A stretch of 64,000 nucleotides of DNA from Ehretia macrophylla (GCA_037974665.1 CM075768.1:59910316-59974315), one strand, 5' to 3'. Positions 35,213 through 48,510 are shown, counted from the first letter of the stretch. Translations and numbers: made by a program. The notes: a model not told the origin generated them from the sequence alone.

Positions 35213-37564
35213 CTACAGATTGAGCAACTCTTCCCCTATTACTTGTTCCACTCTATGTAACTATCTTCTAGATCAAGATATTTATCGATCAAAAGATTAC
35301 TGTAACGGTCGAGAAAATTTAAGCCCTTAATTTATATACTAGTTATATTAGTGTTCGGCAATTATAGCCCTTATTCTATTGAAATGGTTTATGTTGCTTA
35401 GCATACTTTTAAATAAATAAAAAAATCGTAGGTGAGGTAATTAAGTTGATAAATGTTCTAATTCCTTCAATACAAACCTAGATTTTATATGTATTTATAT
35501 GTCAATGAAAAAGAATTTGTTTCGACTTTTTACTTACTATTTATTTATTTGTATTTATCGAGATATTGAAGATATTCTTGAAGTGAATTTCACAATTTTT
35601 CATGTATACTGTTGTTTCATGTTATTAAGTTGTACAATAAGTTCTTTTATATTTTCTTTTCTTGTTATTATATTCGTTTTTTTCTCACCCCTGCTTCTTT
35701 ATTAAGGTTTTTGATCTTAATATGATTCTATTTATCCTAAATGGATTTTCTTGAAATTCGTGCTTATTACATCTTGCATGATTAAGACCATTTTATTAAA
35801 TGTTTTGATTCCCTTTTAGTTGTGGCCTATATGATGTGTGTTGCTCTATGAACTTGTGATCTAAAATTTCTCCCATTATGTTTATCTATAACCGCTGGTT
35901 CCACATGAACTTAAATCTTACTTTATTATACTAACATGGACCTCTTGTGCTTTGCTTATTCAAACTGATAGGTCAAATAGCTTTGATTTGAAATTCATGT
36001 TGAGGCTATCCCTTTAATGTGTTTCTATCCTATTTCAATAATCTATTTGAAATCTATTTTCTTTTTATTTCTATCATTCCATGCTTAATTACACATTAAA
36101 TCCATACATATTCTTATTTTTTCATGGCATATATATATTTTTATCACCTTTCATATATTTTTGAATGTATGATATCTCATATGGTTTTCGAAGCACAAGG
36201 AAGAAAAACTCTCATACGGTTTTTCAAACTTATATGGGCTGAAATATAGTAAACTAGACTTGGGACCAAAGTTACTGAGTAACATATTGTTTGGAACAGA
36301 TGAAGCCTATGAAATTTTGTGAAATTCATTTGCAAATCCAACTTTTTGTGTTTAAAAGCACCTTTTTAAAAATTAAAAATCTAATATTTGCAAATTCTAG
36401 ATTTACTTAAGTTTTACTCAAATCCTTACTTATGAGGTGGAATTTGTAATTCCAAGCCACCAAATTAGTTGATCATCTTTTAAAGACTAAAGTGCCCTTC
36501 GAGTTTTCTTTCCTTTTTTTTGCTCTTATTCTTTCACTCTTATTCCCTTAGTAGTTAGTTCTTTATATTTTTCTTACGAGCTTCTTCACTATGAATTTTT
36601 CTTCTATATTTCGTAATCCAAGCTTTTTTTTTGTTTTCAAATTAGAAGTCCAAATCATAAGTTATTTATTTGTCCATCCTAATTTTCAGGTAGTCTTAAC
36701 ATACTTAACCATCTAAAATCACAAATTGTTTATTCATATTATCGGTTCCTCAATATTAATCAATTATTTTTAATTTTAAAATGCTTAGTGCTATTTATGA
36801 AACACATATGCATATCAAATTTCAAAAATAAAGCTTCAAGATAAAAGGGCATAAAAAGAATATCTACGAAATATATATTTGTAAATCACATAATTGACTT
36901 AATATTGTTTTACAATTTCAAATAAGAGAAGTCATTTATAAATATAAATTCTCATGGAATTCATTTATAAATCAAGTGAATTCCTATATACAATTGTGAG
37001 AGCTGAATTTGAAAAGATAACTAAAATATCTTAAAATTTGATTTTGACATCGATTTAAGATATGCATCTAATTGACAATATTGTGAGCCTTGCATTGGTA
37101 GGGTTTGTACATTATCATTGTTATCATATAGTATAGTGCACTGCTACTTATATTGTGGATATCCTACTTGCATTTGATGATTGAGTAAAATGAATTATTT
37201 TTTGTGTTGTTTAACCATGATCACAACCTTTTTCGAATATCGATAAGAATTATTTCAGTTTGTTGTTTTGCATTGGATATTGACCTTCGCTTTGTAATGA
37301 TTTGATGCTTGCATTATGTATTATTTTTAGTTATTATTAAAATATTAATTTTATACTGACATGAACAAATTAATGCATTGTATTATTTTTATTGTTTCAT
37401 AAGCTACTTACTTTACTTTGATTTTTAAAGATTATTATTACATCAATTAATTTGTGTTAATATAAGGGTCTAAGTTATTTTATGGGGAAGTTTCCCTCTT
37501 ACTGAGTTATATACTCATTTTAGTGTATGCTACTTTGTAGAACACTAGAAATAGCGTATAGTTT
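35213..37564. repeat. Segmental duplication copy A, right part
   Basis: Continues the duplicated segment cut at 11748. It matches about 57785-60789 in order and orientation, apart from the LINE tail and CACTA MITE in the other copy. The match stops at about 37564, inside a solo LTR. Confidence 0.85.
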
Positions 37565-37883
37565 TAGGTAGACTCCCTATTTGCTACTAGATAAATGTTT
37601 ATGAATATAGCATCGACTTAGATTTTAGACTATGTTAAGAGTATGTCTTTTATTTTAGTATGTTAGAATTGGCGTTGTTTTGTAATTTGGAGATTTTTGG
37701 ATTGTATTCTCTAATACAAAGATTATGACAAACTTTTGGTTATAGATATTTTGAGTGCCTATACTTAATGACTTTAGATTTTTTGTATGATTGGAGCTTT
37801 GTGAATTTAGGAAGGAAGCTCATTTTTGGACATGCGAAGGTTGCGTTCTTGAAATTTACTTGACGAATTTTGGAGACGTGACA
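35301..37883 (+). mobile_element. Solo LTR, 2.6 kb, with perfect ATTAC target duplication
   Basis: Begins TGTAACGGTCGAGAAAA and ends TTTTGGAGACGTGACA. ATTAC flanks it on both sides (35296-35300 and 37884-37888). There is no interior, PBS or coding sequence. Ends and length suit a chromovirus-type LTR. The same insertion, at the same site, is found in duplication copy B, truncated on the right. Confidence 0.85.
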
Positions 37884-37888
37884 ATTAC

Positions 37889-38361
37889 TCTTAGATATAT
37901 CATAATCATTCCACTATGTGAGTGGTAAATTAGATTGATATAAGATAACTAATGTATAAAATATGTAGATTACCTACATAGAGAGAAAAATACGTACATG
38001 TAGTGTATTAGATAACATGTATGGTTTTAGTTGGAATTCTAAAATAATAATTTTTTTATTTCTCTTTCTTCTTTTAGCATGTCAACTAAGCATACACATA
38101 GGTGGTTAATTGGTGATAAAAATAGGGTTTGTAACACCCCCAATTTTTTAGCCCATTGGTTAGCCTAATTATTTATGTCGACTAGTCATGCTTTGGTGGG
38201 ACTTTGTTTGACTAAGTGGTTTGAGAAATAATTTTCAAAGGCAAGAAAAGAAATGTGCTTTAATAATACTTTCTTGAAAAAAATGGTCGTTTTAAGGCCT
38301 GAACTTGGTATAATATAGAATTAAGTGTCTCAACTTTAAAACCATCTATGGAAGGGTTTGA
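37889..38361. other. Intergenic stretch between two transposons
   Basis: No gene seen. A GTAACACCCCCAATTTTTTAG stretch near 38131 looks like a possible LTR start, but no partner end was found. Confidence 0.4.
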
Positions 38362-39580
38362 ACTTTTTTAAAAAGGGTTGTTTTACATTAACTAACAGTG
38401 TTAGTATTTGCTTACGTGACATTTTTCTTTTCCTTCAAATTGTATTTGACATTTTCTTTTCCCTTTTCAATTTCTACATGGCATTATTCTTTTCTCTTTT
38501 CAATTCCTACATGGCATTATCTTATACAATTTTTGGATTAATTGACCCTAATTCATAATTATTCTCATAATGGTATCAAATAATTTGCAAACAAGATAGA
38601 AGCAAAGGTTTAAACCATTATCAGTAACAATTCATGGATTTGGCGTATACTGATAAAATAATTACTATTCTTTTCTCTTTTCAATTCCTACATGGCATTA
38701 TCTTATACAATTTTTGGATTAATTGACCTTAATTCATAATTATTCTCATAATGGTATCAAATAATTTGCAAACAAGATAGAAGCAAAGGTTTAAACCATT
38801 ATCAGTAACAATTCATGGATTTGGCGTATACTGATAAAATAGTTACTATAGACTTGAAAGTTTCTTAATCTATTGTTAGCCTAAATAGGATAATTTGGGC
38901 TAACATCTATATATATATAAAAAGAAGTTTTATTTAGGAACCTAAATAATAAGGAGAATCTCAATTAATTGTTGATACATATCATTATACAATTTCAGTT
39001 TTGACATACAATTAAACTCCATATATAGTTGAAATCAAAAAATATGAAATACATATGCATTTTAAGCATAAAAAATTAAAAACTTAAATAAAGTTATAAT
39101 AAACCAATAAAAAATAAAATTTACATATCTTCACTTATTAAATAGAAAGAGGTACTAATATGATGTTGTATCTATAACTTTAAATTATATGGGCATGTGA
39201 CCATTTTTTAGGTGCTTGCCTAGAAACAATTCAATAACAAAAAATGCATTTAGAAGTTTGTGTTTATTTGTATACGTATACATATATATATGTATGCGTG
39301 TGTATAATATATGAATATATATATATGTACAAATATATATTGATATATTATTTTTAGCTTTGAAAAGGTCTAGAATCTATTATGTTAGTATTTAATTAAA
39401 TTCAAAAGTTATTTTTATTTGGTGTTTTAAAAAAATGCCACGTGGGACTGAAAGGGAAAAATAAAATACTACATAGGATTTGAAATATAAAAAAAAAATT
39501 CACGTAAATAAAATACTAACACTGTTAGTTAACATGATGGGTAAAATAACTTCTTTTTAGAATGAAAGAATATATATATT
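38362..39580. mobile_element. Long-TIR non-autonomous DNA element (MULE-like candidate)
   Basis: Imperfect inverted ends of about 85 bp: the core AACTAACAGTGTTAGTATTT at 38390-38409 pairs with AAATACTAACACTGTTAGTT at 39511-39530. The flanking TTACGTGA and TTTTTAAAAAG words also pair. Inside are repeated CTACATGGCATTAT words in both orientations and a 181-bp tandem duplication. No transposase was found. The outer limits and target duplication are not resolved. Confidence 0.5.
38486..38847. repeat. 181-bp tandem duplication, nearly identical copies
   Basis: Units 38486-38666 and 38667-38847 differ at about two positions by eye. They lie inside the long-TIR element next to its left end. The high identity means a recent event, or an assembly duplication. 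Confidence 0.85.
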
Positions 39581-40484
39581 AGTATCTACTCATTCAACTA
39601 CAAACTTTAAAATCTTTATAATTCTAAACCTAAAAAACTACATAAAACACCATACCCATATGCTCAAACCAAATAAATTATTATAAAAAAAATCCTATCT
39701 TTAATCATTTAAGCTTAAAAAAAAACTAATTTTTTCATGATCAAATATAGAAAAAAGACATACCTTGGCATAATAATCTTTGCAAACCTGGAAGAGATAG
39801 ATTTAACTAATGGTTCGGTGACGAATGAAAGAAAAGATGTGATCGGAAGATGTGGTGTAAAAGAAAAGAAATAGTAATACTACAAACGTTGAGAAGTAGA
39901 GAGGGAAAGAAGTGAAAAAGACCATAATAGCCTTTTATCAGTGCATTTAGAATATTCTAGGCAAAAGTTACGAAGTTACTGACAGGACAGTTGGTGGTAG
40001 CACCTTGATGTGATAGTTTGTGACATCCAATTGCCATAGTTACTGACAGCAAAATTGGCATGGCATCTGTAATGCCTCCAATGAGAAAATTCAACAGATT
40101 GACATGTCATCTCTATATCACCGATGTTAAATTGGGTACGTCACAACAATCTCCTTTATAATCCAATGTCTCCAATTATTATTTGGGTACATCATCACCA
40201 TAGGAGAGGACAAAAATGTATTATTTAATCCAATGTCATTAGCTTTTTCTTTTTCTTTCCTTGACTTGAACCTCTTACTTGAGGAATTTGCCTCGTCGGC
40301 TTTGTTTAAGGTTATATGCCTTTGTCTTGGGTGCAAGGCATGCCATCGGAACTGCTGCAGCATTGCCTGCATTATTTTCTTCAACACAATGCATCATATA
40401 GACAGTGATTTGTTGCTGGAGAAGATTAAGTTGTCAATAGGATTAAAAGTGCAATAAATAAATAAACATAACATAGAACTTAAT
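39581..40484. other. Intergenic stretch, no gene supported
   Basis: The minus-strand 86-codon ORF at 40387-40127 has no recognisable motif. It is His/Lys-rich with biased composition. GACAGCAAAATTGGCATGGCATC-like words recur near 39978 and 40045. No transposon ends were identified. Confidence 0.4.
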
Positions 40485-42859
40485 TGTGACTCCCCAAACC
40501 ATCCCTTCACGGAACCAAGTCTGGACGTGACAAAAAACGGGCATTACGACGCTTGTAATCTGACACTGAAGGCAATTAAACCTGCTCATACATACAATCA
40601 ACAACAATTGGCACCAACAAAGCATAACTTGTACATTCCATATTCACTAGTCTCCAATACGTACTTGGCAAACCTACTTTAAACATGCTCATAATATATA
40701 CAAATGATTCAAAATAGGCCTACATAAGTCTAGCAACATATACATAGCAAAAGTAGACTTACAAATTTACAACAAAAATCCTTAGCCAAGTACATTACAC
40801 GAGCCAATAAGTGTACTCATTACAACATAATTACACATTTACATACTATATGAAACAACAAGTACAATATCCAAGGAAGAACAAGCACGCAACCACTTTC
40901 ATCTCTCTCGAGGCTCGACCTCGCCTTTACCTGAAATGTGTTAAACTGGGGTGAGTTTCACAAACTCAGTGAGGGGGGATAAAGAGAAGGTTTTGAAACT
41001 CATTTCACTTTGAACACCCTTTCGAAAACATGCAATGCAATGGTAAACAGTATGCACAGTAAACACACTTACGTCCAAACAATAAATAAGCAACATGTAC
41101 CAGTAGTTCAAGTAATGTACAGTAAGTAAACATTCAGCAAGGGTACAATAACAGTTGCTGATGCAGTCACCTTATACCTCCATCACGAACACTGACAGTC
41201 CCCCTTGTAACTCCCTTAAACCCGATGTTGCCCAGAACAACTCGACGCTACCATGCTTTACAAACAATGCCCGTATAGGGGATAACAGTGTCCATATAGG
41301 GAATAAGTCATGGAAGACCATGCCTTACAACGGTAAACAGTTCGATATACAGTGAACAGTAGCAGTCAACAGTATCAGTAACAGTCACATTCACGTTCAT
41401 ATAAAGGGGACAACAAAGTAAATTACCCCTCAAACACATTAAACAGTTAAACCACATTGTATCATTACAACCTTACAACATTCAACACTAATTAGGAACA
41501 CAGTGACTAGGTAATGAAGTAGGTCACCTAATCTTAAGCATACACTTTCATGCATTAACCCCTTTCCAACCACACTAGACACCATACACAAACATAACCA
41601 CACAATCAACAAAATAGAATTCAAGTAACACTTTCAACAACATTTAGCATCCTTCAGCATTTCAATCAACTTAGCATTTCCATTTAGCAACACATTAGCT
41701 AAGCAATCATACACTTTGCTCCTTCAACCAATTCTAATAACATTGACATCAACTCAAGCTCAACAACATTTTCAATACCAATAGAATTCAAATTACACTT
41801 TAGCTTAACTTTCAACAACATATACATCCACTTTTAGCAACTCAAACCACAAACTATGAAGCCCTACTCTTGCATACATATACACCTATCATGTAAGCAT
41901 CAAAGCGAGCAATTTACTATGCGAAACGAGCACTTGGAAGCTTGCAAAAGGACTGCCCAGCGTTGGACAGTCCATGGTCCAACGCTGGAAAATTCAGCCG
42001 GTCTTCACACCACAAATTTCAACCAAATCATGCAACCGGGCTATCAAACTATGCTATAATGGTACACAATTGCATATAGACTTCATATTTAGGTGTTGAA
42101 CAAAGATTAAACCAAGGTTTAGCCATAAAACTCACTTTATAAATCATGAAATCAAGTTACAACATGTCATGGTTCAATTTAGCTAAACTTCAAGTATAAT
42201 ACTCTAAAGGAACTATATAGCAAGAATCACAAGCATATACATCATTATATAACATATATATGCAAGTATATAAACAATAACCTTACTTTAAATATTGAAA
42301 AGTCCCTCACCTTTGAAGCTAGAAAATGCGAGAAACAAACGGTAGACACGTAGAACAAGCTAGTACGAGTTCCAATTTGCAAGCTAGGGCCTTAGATCTT
42401 CCTCCTTCAACCTGCTTAAAAACCTAGAAAAGCACTATTCACCTAAGCCCTCTTGCTCTCGACTGAAATGGGAGAATTTTGTGCACTTTTTGGCTATTTT
42501 TAATAATATAAGGCTAAGTTGAAGTCAAAGCAAGGTCAAAGCAAGACCAAAGTGAGTGGGTTTTATTATTTAGCTTAGGATTATATTTTTAAAGTGGCAA
42601 ATGACTAAGTTAACCTTCTAGTTTGCTTCTAATTTCAAGTTTGCTAAGTCAATGGTCAATTTAGTTATAGTAGACTAATTATTTAAATGTATAAAGACTA
42701 GTTTGGTCAAATTAGATGAAAGGTCAACTATATGCAACCAAATACACTTCAAATGCACATTTCACATAATGATACTTAGAAAATCATGTAAATGCACATA
42801 CTAATTCAAATAATATATAAAGCAAATAAAATCACATAATTCTCGGCTCAACTCTCACA
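40485..42859 (-). mobile_element. Solo LTR, 2.4 kb, reverse orientation, perfect TTAAT target duplication
   Basis: On the plus strand it begins TGTGACTCCCCAAACC and ends GGCTCAACTCTCACA; TTAAT flanks it at 40480-40484 and 42860-42864. Read on the minus strand, the end GGTTTGGGGAGTCACA is like those of Tekay-type chromoviruses. No interior was found. It carries a perfect 12-bp-stem hairpin at 41957-41988. A segment at 40915-40975 resembles 28700-28790 of the other solo LTR in layout (GTGAGTTTC..., GGCGAGG), suggesting related families. Confidence 0.87.
41957..41988. repeat. Perfect GC-rich hairpin in the solo LTR
   Basis: CCAGCGTTGGAC at 41957-41968 and GTCCAACGCTGG at 41977-41988 are exact inverted copies with an 8-base loop. 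It is far more GC-rich than the AT-rich LTR around it. Confidence 0.85.
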
Positions 42860-42864
42860 TTAAT

Positions 42865-44372
42865 CAGTTTCTCCATGACATAATTTAACCAAATTGATCA
42901 ACATACATGGTGCTATGTGCAATACAAGTGTGTCAGATATGTTCACACCAGTCTAGTAAAGAGATCTCAAGCTAAAGGCATGGCACAATAAAGCAAAAAC
43001 CAGTAGTGGGGATACAGAGAAATCCCATGAAGGGGGAATAGTTGGGGGGAAAGGGAAAAAAGAGAAAGGTTATTAAATTTAGAAATGCCCACCTTAAAGA
43101 CTAGTTTCTAACGAAATACAGTAGCCGAGTTTGATATCCTGTAAGCGCACAAATTAATCCAAAACATGTCCTTATGAATCAAAAACTGTAGATAGTCTGC
43201 ACTTTCCTATTCAATTTCATTAGAGAACACTGCAAATCACGGATAATTGAAACAAGTAGAGAACAACTTCACTCGAGATGCAAAAAATTAGCTAACTTTG
43301 GTATTCTATTTTCCACCTCTTGGGCATCGAAGGGACTGTAAGTATATGAACTGAGCTAAAATAGCTTAACATCAGAAACTAAATCGAGAAGAACCTTCAG
43401 ATAAGCAAATAATGCCAAAAGTTCTCGTCATTCTTTTTCAATAAGTTAGTGCTTACATTGTCATCCATGGCGATATAAATAGAAATTTAATGCAAAAGAA
43501 AAACAGTAAAACTTATATGCACTAACCCTCAATTGCCATATATCTATGTATCTATCTATCTACAGAATTATTCAAAGATTTCATCATTACCAGCTTCAAA
43601 AAATTGAATGCTTCATAATATAATCTTTGCTTAACAAAAATCTAAAATGAATCAAAGAGTGATGATAATCATTTTTGTACAAGTGTCTCAAAAATTGCAG
43701 ATTAAATTTCTAATTACACTCTTCATCCCCAAAACTATCACAAATTAAACCAAAATTTACTTAAACATCAGCGTTTTATATTCAAGTCGTTGCATAAGGA
43801 AAGAGAGAGAAGATTGCAGATCTAGAGTGTCAGCGAGATCATAGAATGCGAGCTTAGAAATGAGGAAAGCCAAGGGCTGGTCAACCCCATTGGAGGCTCA
43901 CAAAACAGCCACACTGCACTCTGGAGTTTGCTTAAAGATTAAACAATTTACATAATCGCAACTTTATGATAATTGTTTAAAGTCAGGTGAGGTTTAGTCT
44001 TTAAGCAAACTCCTTACAACCCGTGTTGTGCCTTGTCCTTCGTAGGCTACTATTTTCTGATAATCTTTAAGCAAACTCCTTATAACCCGTGTTGGATAAA
44101 AAAAAAGTTAGTGAGGTTTAGTCTTGCTTTTTGCTGTGTTATATTTGATACCAACTGCAACTGAGTTCAATATTTCATCATCATATCTTCCGTTAAGTGT
44201 ATGCGAGTTGGGAAATCTTTATATTTCATCATCGTATCTCCCGTCCTCTTCATCCGATCTCCAGCTCCAATATTCTTCTGATGTCTAAAACTCCCCCAAT
44301 GCGGATGTGCACATAACTTCAATTTCCATCAAACTCTGCTTGGATAATTTTCTCAACACTGAAGTAAAGCAA
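42865..44372. other. Region 3' of the PPR gene, with short inverted and direct repeats
   Basis: No ORF supported. GGAGTTTGCTTAAAGATTAAAC at about 43923-43944 pairs with GTTTAGTCTTTAAGCAAACTCC at about 43992-44013, and the word CTTTAAGCAAACTCCTT recurs at 44065-44081. A short TATC microsatellite is near 43549-43561. Confidence 0.5.
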
Positions 44373-46484
44373 TCACCAGTAATCATTGCAAGAACATAGG
44401 CCATCCTTGAAATGATGAAATCTATTTGCATCCCTCAGAATGATCTCTCGCCCATTCACTTTGGTTATTAACTTAATTGTAGAATAGCAGTCACCACAAA
44501 TTCGCAGATTTTTCATTACTCGTATAGGCATACCTGCAGGTAACTTGAGAAGTCCATATGCCACCGCCAACTTCTCGCTATGATGTCCCAAGTTACGAAT
44601 TTTCTCCTCTTCATCCACATCATGAAGAACAAAACTACAGTTAGGACTATTCCCTGCCTCTCTTAACAGTGCACCTAATTTCTCCAACATCTTAATGATC
44701 AAATTATGCTCGGGATGTGGTGTGTTTTCTCCACCAGTGAACATATGAACTTTCTTCTCCACCTCAATCCAGCTACAACCTGGCGATTTACTCACCTTTT
44801 TAGAGCGCATGTTTTTCCTCAATTCAGCTACATCTTCCCATTTCCCTCTCGATGCGTAGATATTTGAGAGCAATATGCAAGGCCCTGCATTTTTGGGCTC
44901 AAGTTGTAGAAGTTTCTTTGCTGCAACTTCAGCCACATCCAAGTTATTATGGGTCCCACATGCACCCATTAAAGAACCCCAAACAATTGCATCTGCTTCT
45001 ACAGGCATCTTGTTAATCAAATCCATTGCCTCATTTAAACGGCCAGCTCTTCCAAGCATGTCAACCATACAAGCATAATGTTCAGTGCTTTGCTCTATGG
45101 AATATTTTGCCTTCATGGCCTCAAAGATTGCTTTCCCTTCTTCAATCTTTTTAGTATAACTACAAGCTGAGAGAACTCCAATAAAAGTAACATCATCCGG
45201 AGCGATGTCTAACGAACACATTTCATGGAATACTTGGAAAGCTGCTTCTCCTAAACCATGTTGAGCATATCCTGTTATCATAGAATTCCACATTACTATG
45301 TCCTTGGCAGGAAACCTATCGAATACTTGTTTTGCCTTAGCAAGTTCACCACATTTCATATACATTGTGATCAAAACAGAGCAAACATAAACGTCTGCAT
45401 CAAACTTGGATCTGAGTATCTGACCATGGATTTGTCGACCATGATCAATAGTTGCGAGACTGGCACAAACAGAAAGAACACTTATCAAGGGGGGGAAATT
45501 TGGCCTCACTCCTTGCCTCTGCATCAAACGAAACAAATCGAGTGCCTTAACTTCATATCCTTTACGTTCATAAACCTTAATCATTGCACTCCAGGTTCCA
45601 TCATCCCTCTCTCTCATCGAATCAAATATCTTCCTTGCTTCTGAAACCTCCCCGTTTTGGCCTACTGCGAGTATCATCGCGTTACAAGCAACAACCGGTT
45701 TCATTGGCATCGCTTCGAAAAGCTCACAGGCCTCCTCGATCCTACCATATTGAGTATATCCCTCCCATCAGCATTGCTGTCCATTACACCTCATTCTTCT
45801 CGGGCATGACCTCAAAAAGCTTTCTAGCAACATCTACCCTCCCATTATGAGCATACCCCGAGATCATTGTAGTCCAAGAAACCACATTCCTCCTAGGCAT
45901 ATCATCAAAAATCTCTCGCGCTTCATCCAAACGACCATCTTGACACAAGCGACAAATCATACTAGTCCAAGCAACTATATCCTTTTCTGGCATCATATGA
46001 TATAATCTCCAAGCCTCTTGGACTCTACCATCTTGAATCAACCCACCCAACATAACAGTCCATGACACCACATTCTTTTCAGGCATCTGCCCAAAGAGTG
46101 CCCCGCCTCCGAAACCAACCCTGCCTCGACATATCCTCTTATCAGAGCAGTCCAGGAAACGACATTCCTTACGGGCATCTTATCAAACACGTCCCTTGCA
46201 TCGTTTAACATGCCATTTTTCACATACCCAGAAATCAATCCATTCCAAGAAATAATGTTTCTGTGGGGCATTTGATCGAACAGCCATTGCACTTCCTTAG
46301 GTCGGTTGTTTTGGAAGTAACCGGCAATAATAGAGTTCCATGAAACGATACCTTTTTGAGGCATTTGATCGAACACCCTTCGAGCATTTTCAATTTGGCC
46401 CAAACGAGCATAATGGGCAATTTGAGGAGTAGCTGTGATTGCAATGTTCGTGCAGCATCTTCTATATTTTTGGAAACTACACAT
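44373..46484 (-). pseudogene. PPR protein, PLS class with DYW domain, disrupted
   Basis: Pentatricopeptide-repeat proteins of the PLS-DYW class carry out C-to-U RNA editing in mitochondria or chloroplasts. Three collinear pieces: 46484-46038 (repeats with RVFDQMPQKGIVSWNSIIAG and similar), 46086-45784 (MPEKNVVSWTVMLGG onward) and 45710-44373 (further repeats, E/E+ motifs, DYW domain). The DYW zinc motif is intact (HSEK, then CGDC) and the protein ends CSCNDYW. Breaks: a one-base loss near 46098-46104, a TAA in place of a Ser codon after MPEKNEV near 45784, and a further frameshift near 45760-45770. The frame order and repeat spacing are otherwise normal, and it looks most like the Arabidopsis At1g56690/At1g09410 type. 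It lacks introns. Either a recent pseudogene or sequencing errors; the long open third piece favours a recent loss. Confidence 0.85.
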
Positions 46485-47925
46485 CTATATTTTTCCTTCA
46501 AACTGTTTTGCTCCTTTGCAATGTGATATGTTTGTAATGGTCAAGTTCTCCCTAGAACCAAAAAGAGAAACACTAAATTTCATATTTTAATAATTTGTTC
46601 ATAAAGATATAGTCGGGGGGAGAAAATTTTGGAGTTCACATTAAATTATATAAATCAATGAATTGTTTAAATATGTTTGTCCAGTATTTTGATCTCAACA
46701 GGACATCAAGAGCCTTTTCACGTATGTCTTTTGGGTTTTTTACATTATCTATCTCGTGTTTCCCACTACATAACTCCAGTTCCAATATTACATTCAAATG
46801 CCTTACTCTGTAGATGAAGGCACAAAAGAAAGGGTCAAACAACCTTATTCATCCAATACGACACAAAAAGGAACAAGTTTAAGGGCCAGACAGGTTAACA
46901 GGAACGGGAAATCTGCCAATTTTTGGCAATTCCCCTAATGTATAATGCCTATAATATATTGAGTGAAACTGCAACATATACAGTACTATTCCCATATAAT
47001 GCATCAAAGGAGGATAAAGAGAGAGAAAATTTGGTAAAAGGTAGTTGGAGTTCACTCTTTTTGGACAACTGGAATGCAAACTAAGTAGTTGATTCATTCT
47101 CAACTGTTTCTTATTTCAAACTCTCTAAAAATCATAGGTTTAACTTAAGATCAAATTTAACATAAAACTTGTGAACTGCACTAATGATATCATTCTTTCC
47201 CATAAGAGGAGAAAGTGATTGCAAAATAAAGACAGATGTCGATATATTGGCTTTAGGAGAAAATAGAGTGATTCATTAGAAGATGAATATGAGTACTAAA
47301 GACAAACAAAGACAGCTGTTAGTATATTGTGGATTGATCCATCAACGAACAACAAGGAAAGTATCAATAGGTAAGACTAAAAACAAACAATTGATACGAT
47401 GAGATGTGTGCTAAAAATGATAAAACGGAAGATATTGAATCTTGTTATAAGATAGAATGAATGGTTTTGTATTTAACTTTTTTCTATATATATATTAAAA
47501 AAAAAGCCAGCAGTCAGCATGAACAGTGAATTTGTGGTTGAGTCCCTGATGGTTCAATTTTTTTGGAACTGACAAGACAGACATCTTGACAAATGAAGTG
47601 GATTTTACAGAGCAAAGTTGATGTGCATTGACCTAACTTGTACCTACATAAAAGAGGAAGCTAAGGTCCATCATTTGTCACTATGTTAAAAAAAATTTGT
47701 GGAGAGCTAAAAATAGTCTTAACAAGAGAAGTTATAATGCTAAAAGATTAAAGTTGCCAAAAAAATATTTGGCAACTATTAAAAAGAAGAAAACCTCGAT
47801 TAACCTATAAATTATATTATTTTCTAAAAATTTTCATTGAAAGAATGTACATAGATATTTTTTTTTATCTATAATTAATATTCTGCAGTGTGACAACAAT
47901 AAATAAAGATTCAAATGTCAACAAC
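46485..47925. other. Intergenic, upstream of the PPR pseudogene
   Basis: AT-rich with no ORF that looks coding and no transposon ends recognised. Weak CAAAGACAGNTGT direct repeats occur near 47228 and 47305. Confidence 0.45.
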
Positions 47926-48510
47926 GCATAATAAGCTAAAGAGTTTTGTATTTAGTAGTAAGCTAGATCATAATATAGGGGAAAAGAAAATTTGTTACTG
48001 TTAGGATCATCATACAATTGAAAAAGGAAACCCTATCTAAATAGCAGCAGCACTCAGGTGTGTGTAATAATACTATTTAATCCTCAACAACTTTCATTCT
48101 CAATTAAAAAGAATCAACTGCTTCATTCACTGTTCTTACAATAAATATATACATAAATACAAAGTTTACCTCAAAAGAATAGAGGAGCTATGTCGGTCGC
48201 CATTTTCTTTTCTTTTCTTTTGTGTGTGTGTGTGTTGGGGGAAGGGGGGGGGGGGGGTGCAGACGAGTGAAGGTTTTAATTTTGACGTTTCTAAAAAACA
48301 TAACAACACACACGTTACACGTAATCTTACCCATTATAGACTACAAATGCAAATTCTAACATAAATTTTTTTACCAATTTCATATTAACAAATTTAATCC
48401 TGACCGAGTGTATAGTTTAGTGGTAATGAGGTGAAATTGTTCTTGCGAAATTGCCTTTTTAAAAACTTTTCACTACTTTGGAGTTTCATTCTTAACTGAA
48501 CTAGTATATG
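47926..48510 (-). repeat. Large inverted repeat, left arm (decayed promoter plus first exon)
   Basis: Matches the reverse complement of 50200-50077 joined to 49328-48797, with high identity and few gaps. On the minus strand it carries ATG at 48203 and a 34-bp exon ending at a GT donor (48169-48168), the mirror of the right-arm exon. Here codon 11 is TGA, so this copy is broken. Confidence 0.85.

Noticed and set aside
35499..35705. 68-codon ORF in the solo LTR
   Set aside because: Phe/Leu-rich translation of AT-rich LTR; its homologous stretch in copy B is not open over the same span.
38131..38151. Start of a further solo LTR (GTAACACCCCCAATTTT)
   Set aside because: No matching CA end or target duplication was found downstream.
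40127..40387. Minus-strand 86-codon ORF
   Set aside because: No motif, no splice context and no conservation signal that I can judge.
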